Shown: positions 1 to 5,238 of the stretch, in pieces
How the letters are laid out: every line of letters starts with the position of its first letter
Numbering within the stretch: the stretch's first letter is position 1
Notes under the pieces: model-generated
Databases searched by the model: none
Seen by the model: only the letters and a program-made list of their open reading frames with translations
What the model was told of the DNA's origin: nothing
Source: CAIVAT01 sp038212325
GTDB taxonomy: Bacteria > Bacteroidota > Bacteroidia > Bacteroidales > FEN-979
Direction of reading: 5' to 3'
Assembly: GCA_038212325.1 (NCBI GenBank)
Contig: JBBQUQ010000137.1
Coordinates: forward strand, 1-5,238
Length of the DNA stretch: 5,238 nucleotides
Translations under genes and position numbers: made by a program

Positions 1-628
1 TATTGAGTTCCACAGGGGTGCTCCAGGTTTGCGCCTCATTGTCGGTGTAAGCGATCATCATGGGAAACGGGTAGGCAAATTTGATCCAGGCGGCAAGGGT
101 TCTTCCATAGCCTTGAGTTCCGGGGATAACATTGGTCGCAACGGCTGCCCGTTCAAGGTCGTCGGTCGAGATCGCTTTCTGGGCGGACCAGTTTTGTCCG
201 TTATCGGTTGAATAGTGCGAATATAACCCGGTAAATGGGGCCCGGCCCATGCGTGTGAGAATGAAGGTCCCGTTCTGGTTGATTGAAATGCCGGGATCGC
301 CGCCGTGAAATGCAATCGGCGAGCCAGTACACGTGTCATTGCCCTGCCAGGATTTTCCGCCATCGACGGTGGTGTAAATCCCTTCGCTTACGAAAAAGGG
401 TATAAAGTTCAGGGTGTTGCAGGATACCCAGAGGATATCAGCGTTCGCGGGATTATTTGCAATAAAGACCTCTGTCTGGTTTATTCCATCAGGGTGGATC
501 CGGTAATTGGCGCCGATTTTCAGCGGAGCATCTTTGTTTGTGCTCTCCTGTGCAACAAGACCTGTGCTGCACGCTGAAAAGAGTGCAGCGATCAGGACAA
601 TCCTACATAAGAAACTGGTTTCAGACAT
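1..628 (-). CDS. Exported Asp-box (BNR/sialidase-like) beta-propeller protein, partial
   Basis: The frame is open from the start codon to the left edge of the window, giving 209 residues of a longer protein whose C-terminus is missing. Residues 1-26 look like a signal peptide: a hydrophobic core around IVLIAALFSA, then a GLVA/QE site that fits signal peptidase I. LFSAC is only a poor lipobox. Two Asp-boxes (S/T-x-D-x-G-x-x-W) are clear, TTVDGGKSW at 86-94 and YSTDNGQNW at 139-147. A degenerate one, YTDNEAQTW, lies at 194-202. Such motifs mark beta-propeller blades of sialidases and many other secreted BNR proteins, so the fold is well supported but catalysis is not; no catalytic Arg triad can be judged from this fragment. 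In-frame ATGs at 652 and 661 are alternative starts. I chose 628 because it gives the most compact signal peptide; none has a good Shine-Dalgarno site. It follows the receptor gene on the same strand within 28-61 bases, suggesting one operon. A C-terminal secretion (T9SS) domain is possible but out of view. Confidence 0.8.
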   Translation of the reverse strand, partial: MSETSFLCRIVLIAALFSACSTGLVAQESTNKDAPLKIGANYRIHPDGINQTEVFIANNPANADILWVSCNTLNFIPFFVSEGIYTTVDGGKSWQGNDTCTGSPIAFHGGDPGISINQNGTFILTRMGRAPFTGLYSHYSTDNGQNWSAQKAISTDDLERAAVATNVIPGTQGYGRTLAAWIKFAYPFPMMIAYTDNEAQTWSTPVELN

Positions 629-689
629 CAGTTTTTGAACAGGCAATTGCATCGGTACCATAAAACGTAAACAAGAACGATTTTTTTGA

Positions 690-2849
690 TCAAAACGTAT
701 ATCCCAGGTTCAGGTTGATGAAATAATCCCTTGGCGCCCCGGCCTCGTAGAACCGTTTATTCGCTGAGTTTGTATTGGTAAAGCCTACATAAACCTCATC
801 GAACAGGTTGTTCACCCCGCCCGAAGCCATGATGTTCAATTTCCCGAATTTCAGGTCGGCGCCAATCAATCCGTTCAGCAGGCTGTAAGCCTTGGTTTTA
901 TCGGTGTTTGCATCGTCGACATACATGCCGCTGATTCCCTGATAGCTGGCTTTGGCAAAAAGGCTTGCATGTTTCCCGATGGGGTAGGCATACGAAAGCG
1001 AGATGAACAGGTTATTCACCGGCACACTTGGAACGATGTTTCCCCCGAAATCTTCATATGCCGATACCAGGTTCCCAAGCGAATCCTCGATGATCGTTTG
1101 CGCCTCATAGGTCAGATAGTCAAAATGCGACCAGGTATAGGACACTCCGAAATTCAGGTTCCTCACAACCTCAAGCTGAGCACCCAGTTCAACGCCTGTG
1201 CGGTTTGTCTTGGCGGCATTGCGGTAATAAACTTCACCAAGCACCTCATAGGGCACGATCTCGTTGCTTATCCTGATGTTAAATACAGTTGCCTCATAAG
1301 TCAGCCTCCTGAAAGCCTCCTTATCCCACCGGAACATATTTCCTTTGATCCCGATCTCAAAGTTACCCGATTCCTGCGGATTGAGGTCCTGATTGAAGAG
1401 GTATTCAGGGTCGGCGCTTGACATTTCATTGGCTGCAGGAGCGTCGAAGCTAAATCCGTAGGAAGTATAGAGGGCGACCAAGGGTGTAAGCTTATAATTG
1501 AGCGCCAGTTTGGGCGTGAATGCGCTGTATGGCTGCATGTCGGTTCGTGAGGGCAACGTCTCTTCCTGCTGGGTATACTGCACATAGTCAAAACGGCAGG
1601 TGAGCAGAACAAACATTTTCTCTTTCAGAATTTCAAAATTATCCGAAACATAGAAGCCTCTGTTAATGATATTTTCACTTTCAAGTTGCTTGAGCTCATC
1701 ACCTTTGGCGCCATGGATGTTGTCGTAATACTCCGTGCGGGCAGGTTGGGAGAACAGGTCGCCCCCGACTGAAAATTCATTGTGCCGCGAACCAACCAGG
1801 GATTTGTTCACATACCGGGCACTCAAACCCAAACCGTACCGGTTGATGATCCGGTAATCCTTTGCCGTTCTTTCAAAATATTTAATGGTTCCGAAGGCGG
1901 TGACTTCAATTTCATTATTCAGGTTTCCGCCAAAAACGGCGTCGTATTTTATGGCAGCTCTTCCTTTGGTGGTGATCCGTTTTTCATCACGATCGACCGA
2001 CCGTTGATCGGCCTGGTATGGATCCTCTTCAAATTCGCTTTTCGTGAGTGAACCAGGCAATTTGATGGCCCCGTCGACAAAATAACCCAGCACCGACAAC
2101 TTTGTATGGGCCGAGGGAGTGGCTTCCAGCACCATGTTCACAATGTTCCAGTATTCGCTGTTGTGCACCCGGTAGCCGTCGTAATTCACATAGCTGTATG
2201 TGGTAAGGAATTTGTACTTGTCGGTCTTCACCGCAGCTTTAAAGCCGTTTTTATGAAGCCCGAAGGATCCGGACTGGTTGAACTGAACCACAGACGACCG
2301 CTCAAAATCGAGGTCGTTTATAAAATTGGCAACTCCGCCGGGTGCATTTGTATATAAGGAGGAGGCATTCCCCTTGACGATCTCTATTCTGCCGATTGAG
2401 TTGAAATCAAGGGCCTCAAGCCGGGTTTGGCCATCGGGTTCCGATTCGGGAATATCATCAAGCAGGATACGGATCCCCCTCACCCCGGAATTTGAACGGC
2501 TTCCAAATCCGCGGATCGAAAACCGCACGTCGTGATCGCCGTACCGCGACTGTAAAAAGAGCCCCGGCACAGCAGAAAGCATATCGCTTGATCCGATCTT
2601 CCGGTCGTATTTGTAGTTGGAATAGTTGATGCGCACCACCGAATAGGGGATGTCGATGATGCGCTGCGAAACCCGGGTGGCGGTAATAACTACTTCGTCG
2701 AGGTCCCTGACTACAGTGTCCTGCACTTTTGTAACAGTATCGTTTAACGAAATCTGTTGTGCTGAAGCAGCCGAACGACCGGCAACAGTTGCAAACAAGA
2801 CGATCATTACCTGCAATGCAACTCTGTTCAAATGAATATATTTTTCCAT
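690..2849 (-). CDS. TonB-dependent outer-membrane receptor, PqqU/YncD-like
   Basis: A complete 719-residue receptor. Residues 1-30 are a signal peptide ending SAASA/QQ. DEVVITATR at 51-59 begins the plug, which runs to about residue 176 with RGFGSRS (113-119), GVRGIRILLDDIP (122-134), EPDGQT (137-142) and RIEIVKGNASSLYTNAPGG (154-172). The remainder is the beta-barrel, with NNLFDEVYVGF at 680-690 and a terminal Phe (LNLGYTF), as usual for outer-membrane barrels. There is no N-terminal carboxypeptidase-like domain, so it is not a SusC-type receptor. The RGFGSRS...G(V)RG...D.IP...PDGQ block, the FDAPAANEM segment and the NKRFYEAGAPRDYF tail resemble from memory the class of E. coli YncD/PqqU, which imports pyrroloquinoline quinone. 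The substrate here is inferred only; siderophores or other small ligands remain possible. The start is 28 bp from an inverted-repeat element that replaces the expected promoter region. No tonB, sigma/anti-sigma pair or SusD partner is in view. Confidence 0.92.
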   Translation of the reverse strand: MEKYIHLNRVALQVMIVLFATVAGRSAASAQQISLNDTVTKVQDTVVRDLDEVVITATRVSQRIIDIPYSVVRINYSNYKYDRKIGSSDMLSAVPGLFLQSRYGDHDVRFSIRGFGSRSNSGVRGIRILLDDIPESEPDGQTRLEALDFNSIGRIEIVKGNASSLYTNAPGGVANFINDLDFERSSVVQFNQSGSFGLHKNGFKAAVKTDKYKFLTTYSYVNYDGYRVHNSEYWNIVNMVLEATPSAHTKLSVLGYFVDGAIKLPGSLTKSEFEEDPYQADQRSVDRDEKRITTKGRAAIKYDAVFGGNLNNEIEVTAFGTIKYFERTAKDYRIINRYGLGLSARYVNKSLVGSRHNEFSVGGDLFSQPARTEYYDNIHGAKGDELKQLESENIINRGFYVSDNFEILKEKMFVLLTCRFDYVQYTQQEETLPSRTDMQPYSAFTPKLALNYKLTPLVALYTSYGFSFDAPAANEMSSADPEYLFNQDLNPQESGNFEIGIKGNMFRWDKEAFRRLTYEATVFNIRISNEIVPYEVLGEVYYRNAAKTNRTGVELGAQLEVVRNLNFGVSYTWSHFDYLTYEAQTIIEDSLGNLVSAYEDFGGNIVPSVPVNNLFISLSYAYPIGKHASLFAKASYQGISGMYVDDANTDKTKAYSLLNGLIGADLKFGKLNIMASGGVNNLFDEVYVGFTNTNSANKRFYEAGAPRDYFINLNLGYTF

Positions 2850-2877
2850 GTCTGAATGATTAATGTGGTCAAAATAA

Positions 2878-2901
2878 TAATTGATTAGGCACTTTTATAC
2901 C
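2878..2901 (+). repeat. Left arm of 24-bp inverted repeat
   Basis: The arm contains TTGATTAGGCAC followed by TTTTATACC and pairs without mismatch with 3168-3191. Pairing breaks at 2877/3192 on the outside and at 2902/3167 on the inside, then resumes for two bases. The arm has no terminal T-run of the kind an intrinsic terminator needs, and a 266-bp loop makes terminator function unlikely. Confidence 0.9.
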
Positions 2902-2958
2902 AGTAAGTTTTTCTTCTGATTTAAGACTTCTCCCTAAGAGTTGTTCAAACAGTTGGGC

Positions 2959-3090
2959 TTAACGTATAACCGCACCGGCGCAGAGTTCAGGGCCATTAAA
3001 ATTCACCAGAAATCCTAATTTTTTGCCGGCTGGCTTTAAATATGAAATTAGCTGCACTTCATGAACGGGATGTAACATAAATTCTCTCAT
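2959..3090 (-). pseudogene. Remnant of a GxxExxY-family (PD-(D/E)XK nuclease-fold) gene, C-terminal part only
   Basis: Read on the minus strand, this gives HPVHEVQLISYLK (3072-3034), then GKKLGFLVNFN (3027-2995), ending at a TAA at 2959. From memory these match the conserved C-terminal part of GxxExxY proteins (LLPVHEAQLLTYLK...G..LGLLINFN). The usual closing KDGIKR segment is replaced by ELCAGAVIR. The frame is open back to 3180 (a TAG sits in the inverted repeat at 3181-3183), but the upstream codons are the CGCAGAG array rather than the family's N-terminus. The GxxExxY signature and the first nuclease-fold acidic residues are absent. ATGs at 3090 and 3078 could start a 43- or 39-residue peptide, but nothing suggests it is made. 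Full members are around 120-130 residues, so roughly two thirds is lost. Their cellular role is poorly understood. Confidence 0.75.
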
Positions 3091-3136
3091 AAGACCATGT
3101 TCAAAAGGTAATATGCTTCTGACGGAAACTTTGCTC

Positions 3137-3159
3137 CTCTGCGGCTCTGCGACTCTGCG
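3137..3159. repeat. Three CTCTGCG units at 8-bp spacing
   Basis: CTCTGCG occurs at 3137-3143, 3145-3151 and 3153-3159, each separated by one variable base. A diverged CTTTGCT unit lies just before, at 3129-3135. On the minus strand this reads as CGCAGAG repeats directly upstream of the GxxExxY remnant. From general familiarity, comparable CGCAGAG/CGCAAAG strings often accompany GxxExxY genes in Bacteroidota and related phyla; that association is recalled, not shown here. Confidence 0.8.
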
Positions 3160-3167
3160 GTGACACA

Positions 3168-3191
3168 GGTATAAAAGTGCCTAATCAATTA
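3168..3191 (-). repeat. Right arm of 24-bp inverted repeat
   Basis: This is the exact reverse complement of 2878-2901. It begins GGTATAAAAGTGCC and ends in the AATTA that abuts the pgi 3' flank, 11 bp from the pgi stop codon. In the minus direction it is the first sequence that pgi read-through transcripts would meet. Confidence 0.9.
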
Positions 3192-3202
3192 CATTTTGCA
3201 TT

Positions 3203-4822
3203 TTAAAAAATATCCCGGTAATACCTGATCAGGTTATTGGTCGAACTGTCGTGATTGAGCGGTTTTTGAGGATCCTGCAATTCGGGAATAATATTCATTG
3301 CCAGTACTTTGCCAAGTTCAACGCCCATCTGGTCGAACGGGTTGATATCCCAGATCACGGCCTGCACAAACACGGCATGTTCATACATCGCGACCAGTTT
3401 GCCGAGATTCGCAGGGGTTAATGTTTCCATGAGGAAGGTGGAAGATGGCCGGTTTCCTTCGAACACCTTATGGGGCACCAGGTTGTCGGGAACACCCTCT
3501 TTTTTTACCTCTTCAGCGGTTTTCCCGAACGCGAGGGCCTCGCCCTGGGCGATCATGTTAGCTACCAGGTAATCCTGGTGCATGGGCATCGGGTTCAGGG
3601 AGGTCCTGAATCCGATGAAATCGCATGGGATGAGCAGCGTTCCCTGGTGGATCATCTGGTAAAAGGAATGCTGGCCATTGGTGCCCGGCTCTCCCCAGTA
3701 AACCGAGCCGGTGGCATAACCCGTCGTTAAACCATCGAGGGTGACATGCTTGCCGTTGCTCTCCATGGTCATTTGCTGCAGGTAGGCCGGGAAACGTTTG
3801 AGATAGTTGTCGTAAGGCAGCACCGCCTGGGTTTGCGCCCCGAAGAAATCAATGTACCAGATCCCGAGCAGGGCCATAATAACGGGGATGTTTCTTTCAG
3901 GCGGCGCCGTGCGGAAGTGTTCATCCATTTCGTGAAACCCGTTCAACATGGCATTGTAATGATCCGGCCCGATGGCGATCATGGTGGAGAGCCCGATGGC
4001 CGAGGTCATCGAGTACCTTCCGCCCACCCAGTCCCAGAATCCGAACATGTTGGCGGCGTCGATCCCGAATTTTGTCACCAGCTCGATGTTGGTGGAGAGC
4101 GCAACAAAATGACGGGCCACAGCCTTGTCATCGGCAAGTTGGTCAAGCAGCCATTTTCTCGCCGTGCGCGCATTGGTCATGGTTTCCAGGGTGGTGAAGG
4201 TCTTGGATGCAACGATGAACAGCGTCTCCTCCGGCTCAAGGTCTTTTACCGCCTCCGCAAAATCATTTCCGTCGATGTTGGACACGAAGCGGAAAACCAG
4301 GTTGCGCTGCGAATAAAATTTAAGGGCTTCGTAAGCCATTACCGGCCCAAGGTCGGAACCGCCGATGCCGATGTTCACGATGTTCCGGATGGGTTTGCCG
4401 GTATACCCTTTCCATTCTCCTGTCCGGATGCTGTTTGCAAACACAGCCATCTGCTCCAACACCCGGTGCACCTCCGGCATCACATTCACGCCATCCACAA
4501 AAACTACCGATCCTTTGGGCGCGCGCAGGGCTGTATGAAGGACCGCCCTGCCTTCGGTCAGGTTGATCTTGCTGCCCGAGAACATGGCTTCTGTTTTTTC
4601 ACCAAGCCCGCGTTCCCCGGCAAGCTGAATCAGCAGTTTGAGGGTGTGGTCATTTATGCGATGTTTCGAAAAATCAAAACAGATGCCAAGCTCCTCTATG
4701 CGGAACCGGTCACCTCGTTGTTCATCGCCGCAGAACATCGCTTTGAGGGATATGTTTTTCAACTCCGCGAAGTGTTGTTCCAGTAATTTCCATGCGGGTG
4801 ATCCTGGTAATGGTTTTTTCAT
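3203..4822 (-). CDS. pgi: Glucose-6-phosphate isomerase
   Basis: A complete 539-residue enzyme, close to the usual length of about 550, interconverting glucose 6-phosphate and fructose 6-phosphate in cytoplasmic glycolysis and gluconeogenesis. The first sugar-isomerase domain carries the phosphate-binding segments IGIGGSDLGP (151-160) and SKTFTTLETMTNA (206-218). Signature one is DWVGGRYSMTSAIG (264-277) and signature two is AVIWDINPFDQMGVELGK (488-505), both intact. By family alignment the catalytic residues are R269, E354 in MESNGKH, H385 in NGQHSFYQ, and K505; all are present, so the enzyme should be active. The ATG at 4822 begins MKKPLPGSPAW, typical of the family, with only a weak purine run before it, as expected in Bacteroidota. 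It appears to be a single-gene unit with its own promoter about 120 bases upstream. No intrinsic terminator is visible before the inverted-repeat element. No truncation or missing residue was seen. Confidence 0.98.
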   Translation of the reverse strand: MKKPLPGSPAWKLLEQHFAELKNISLKAMFCGDEQRGDRFRIEELGICFDFSKHRINDHTLKLLIQLAGERGLGEKTEAMFSGSKINLTEGRAVLHTALRAPKGSVVFVDGVNVMPEVHRVLEQMAVFANSIRTGEWKGYTGKPIRNIVNIGIGGSDLGPVMAYEALKFYSQRNLVFRFVSNIDGNDFAEAVKDLEPEETLFIVASKTFTTLETMTNARTARKWLLDQLADDKAVARHFVALSTNIELVTKFGIDAANMFGFWDWVGGRYSMTSAIGLSTMIAIGPDHYNAMLNGFHEMDEHFRTAPPERNIPVIMALLGIWYIDFFGAQTQAVLPYDNYLKRFPAYLQQMTMESNGKHVTLDGLTTGYATGSVYWGEPGTNGQHSFYQMIHQGTLLIPCDFIGFRTSLNPMPMHQDYLVANMIAQGEALAFGKTAEEVKKEGVPDNLVPHKVFEGNRPSSTFLMETLTPANLGKLVAMYEHAVFVQAVIWDINPFDQMGVELGKVLAMNIIPELQDPQKPLNHDSSTNNLIRYYRDIF

Positions 4823-4876
4823 CTTATAGTTTTTCTCTGTACAGGTTTTTAATTGGAAAAATCATATCATAACTCT

Positions 4877-4933
4877 TCAGTTATTTTCATTTGATTCGGG
4901 TATTAATTTTCTCAAATTCAACATCTTTGGCAT
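4877..4933 (-). CDS. Possible 18-codon leader ORF upstream of pgi
   Basis: An ATG at 4933 opens MPKMLNLRKLIPESNENN and stops at TGA 4877-4879, 54 bases before pgi. It is preceded at suitable spacing by AAGGAAAC, a better Shine-Dalgarno-like site than pgi itself has, and it starts about 16 bases after the candidate promoter. The peptide is basic in the middle and resembles nothing I know. It has no run of a single regulatory amino acid, so classical attenuation is not indicated. An ORF this short can easily arise by chance in AT-rich sequence. Confidence 0.2.
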   Translation of the reverse strand: MPKMLNLRKLIPESNENN

Positions 4934-4948
4934 TGTTTCCTTTTGTCT

Positions 4949-4980
4949 GCAAAATTAATGTTTCCGAATCACGAATGCAA
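4949..4980 (-). promoter_or_regulatory. Candidate Bacteroidota primary-sigma promoter for pgi
   Basis: On the minus strand, TAATTTTGC at 4957-4949 matches the -7 consensus TAnnTTTGC exactly, and a TTG lies at 4980-4978 exactly 20 bases upstream, the -33 position. Transcription would start near 4944 and give pgi a leader of about 120 bases. This is the best match I saw to the phylum's promoter pattern in the window. It also lies outside the likely transposon end, so it belongs to the host. Confidence 0.55.
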
Positions 4981-5007
4981 TAATAACCTAAATTCAAGTA
5001 GTAAATG

Positions 5008-5129
5008 CAACTTTTTGAGAGGAGAAAAAGATTAAATTTTTCAAGACAAAGGAGGAAGAAAATAATCTTCCCCACTTTGCCTCGATGGATAAAGTTTAAC
5101 TTTACGTCCTCCTCGTCTAAAAAAAGTTG
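5008..5129 (+). repeat. Imperfect long inverted repeat in the IS30 leader
   Basis: CAACTTTTT (5008-5016) pairs with AAAAAGTTG (5121-5129), and just inside it GAGGAG (5019-5024) pairs with CTCCTC (5109-5114). Nested within are a hairpin GGAAGA/TCTTCC (5054-5059 with 5066-5071, loop of 6) and a 15-bp palindrome TAAAGTT-t-AACTTTA at 5090-5104. Together they would fold a transcript entering from outside just before the transposase start. A strong SD-like AAAGGAGG at 5048-5055 lies inside the structure but has no usable start codon at proper spacing. A regulatory role is inferred. Confidence 0.45.
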
Positions 5130-5133
5130 TAAG

Positions 5134-5238
5134 ATGAAACATTTAACCGTAGAACAAAGGTACACGATTTCTACAATGATAGCGAACGGGTTCAATCAAA
5201 ATGAAACAGCTCGTGTCATAGGGAAAGATAAATCAGTA
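5134..5238 (+). CDS. IS30-family transposase, N-terminal fragment cut by window edge
   Basis: Thirty-five codons are visible, opening MKHLTVEQRYTI and continuing STMIANGFNQNETARVIGK before the window ends at DKSV. KHLTxEQRYxI, then a helix-turn-helix segment of the form GxxQxExARxxGxxxS, is the characteristic start of IS30-family DDE transposases, where it binds the element's terminal repeats. The next residues would be expected to be an ISREI-like continuation. The catalytic DDE core lies beyond the window, so whether the gene is intact is unknown. Only a weak AAG precedes the ATG as a ribosome-binding site, which is common for transposases and for this phylum. It is divergent from pgi. Confidence 0.85.
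   Translation, partial: MKHLTVEQRYTISTMIANGFNQNETARVIGKDKSV

Larger units (their letters stand above)
2878..3191. mobile_element. 314-bp MITE-like element with 24-bp perfect terminal inverted repeats
   Basis: Bases 2878-2901 and 3168-3191 are exact reverse complements over 24 positions. They enclose 266 bp, and the two ends sit 28 bp from the receptor start and 11 bp from the pgi stop. The interior holds a decayed GxxExxY-family reading frame and a short CTCTGCG array, but no transposase. The outermost AATT on each side is itself palindromic, so it could be a 4-bp target duplication rather than part of the repeat. Beyond it the flanks show no clear duplication. Short length, perfect ends and lack of a transposase fit a non-autonomous miniature transposable element or the deleted derivative of a GxxExxY-carrying unit. 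I see no copy elsewhere in this window, so mobility is an inference. Confidence 0.55.
5008..5238 (+). mobile_element. Left end of an IS30-family insertion sequence, partial
   Basis: The element is identified by the IS30-type transposase N-terminus at 5134 and by the change to AT-rich sequence. Its right end and inverted repeat are outside the window, so the left boundary is uncertain. The sequence near 5001-5020 (GTAAATGCAACTTTTTGAG) is my best candidate for the left inverted repeat, because it precedes the transposase by the usual 100-130 bases and contains a GCAAC core. The interval 4990-5050 should be treated as the range of possible ends. Confidence 0.5.

Noticed and set aside
58..363. 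A 101-codon minus-strand frame inside the Asp-box gene
   Set aside because: It is out of phase with the Asp-box protein, which has a signal peptide and repeated motifs in its own frame.
684..695. Perfect 12-bp palindrome TTTTGATCAAAA over the receptor stop codon, considered as a terminator
   Set aside because: The stem is almost all A-T with no loop, so it would be a weak hairpin, and the next gene on the same strand starts within 61 bases.
3129..3160. CTCTGCG units considered as a CRISPR array
   Set aside because: The units are 7 bases long with single-base spacers, far from the repeat and spacer lengths of CRISPR arrays, and no cas gene is present.
2878..3191. The inverted repeats considered as an integron attC site or an intrinsic terminator
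   Set aside because: There are no GTTRRRY/RYYYAAC core boxes and no integrase in view. The 266-bp loop and absence of a T-run do not fit a terminator.
3746..4786. A 346-codon open frame on the plus strand opposite pgi
   Set aside because: It lies wholly antisense to an unmistakable pgi, its translation is rich in His, Gly and Arg without any family motif, and it follows from the codon usage of pgi.
4887..5195. A 102-codon minus-strand frame across the IS30 left end
   Set aside because: It overlaps the transposase start in antisense and the pgi promoter, has low-complexity content typical of AT-rich noncoding sequence, and shows no recognisable motif.

Overview
The window looks like an environmental member of the Bacteroidota. 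The evidence is a TonB-dependent receptor with a Bacteroidota-style DEVVITATR start to its plug, an exported Asp-box protein of a type common in this phylum, genes without strong Shine-Dalgarno sites, and a match upstream of pgi to the phylum's -33 TTG / -7 TAnnTTTGC promoter. Base composition is balanced over the housekeeping and receptor genes. It turns clearly AT-rich to the right of pgi, where a transposon begins.

Layout, left to right. (1) Bases 1-628, minus strand: the N-terminal part of an exported Asp-box (BNR/sialidase-like) beta-propeller protein, cut by the window edge. (2) Bases 690-2849, minus: a complete outer-membrane TonB-dependent receptor whose plug and C-terminus resemble the PqqU/YncD class. 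The Asp-box gene starts 28-61 bases after the receptor stop, so the two are probably cotranscribed. (3) Bases 2850-3202: an intergenic stretch almost filled by a 314-bp element with perfect 24-bp inverted ends. Inside it are the C-terminal third of a GxxExxY-family gene and a short array of CTCTGCG units. (4) Bases 3203-4822, minus: a complete, apparently functional pgi. (5) Bases 4823-5133: the pgi leader with a good candidate promoter and a possible 18-codon leader ORF, followed by the structured left end of an insertion sequence. (6) Bases 5134-5238, plus: the first 35 codons of an IS30-family transposase, running off the right edge.

How the parts relate. The receptor and Asp-box protein form a plausible cell-surface unit for capturing or processing an unidentified substrate. 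Pgi is core glycolysis/gluconeogenesis and seems unrelated to them beyond sharing a strand. Two mobile or decayed elements flank pgi. The inverted-repeat element between pgi and the receptor is the least ordinary part of the window, because it occupies the place where the receptor promoter should be and carries a decayed nuclease-fold gene. No complete new defence or biosynthetic system is visible.
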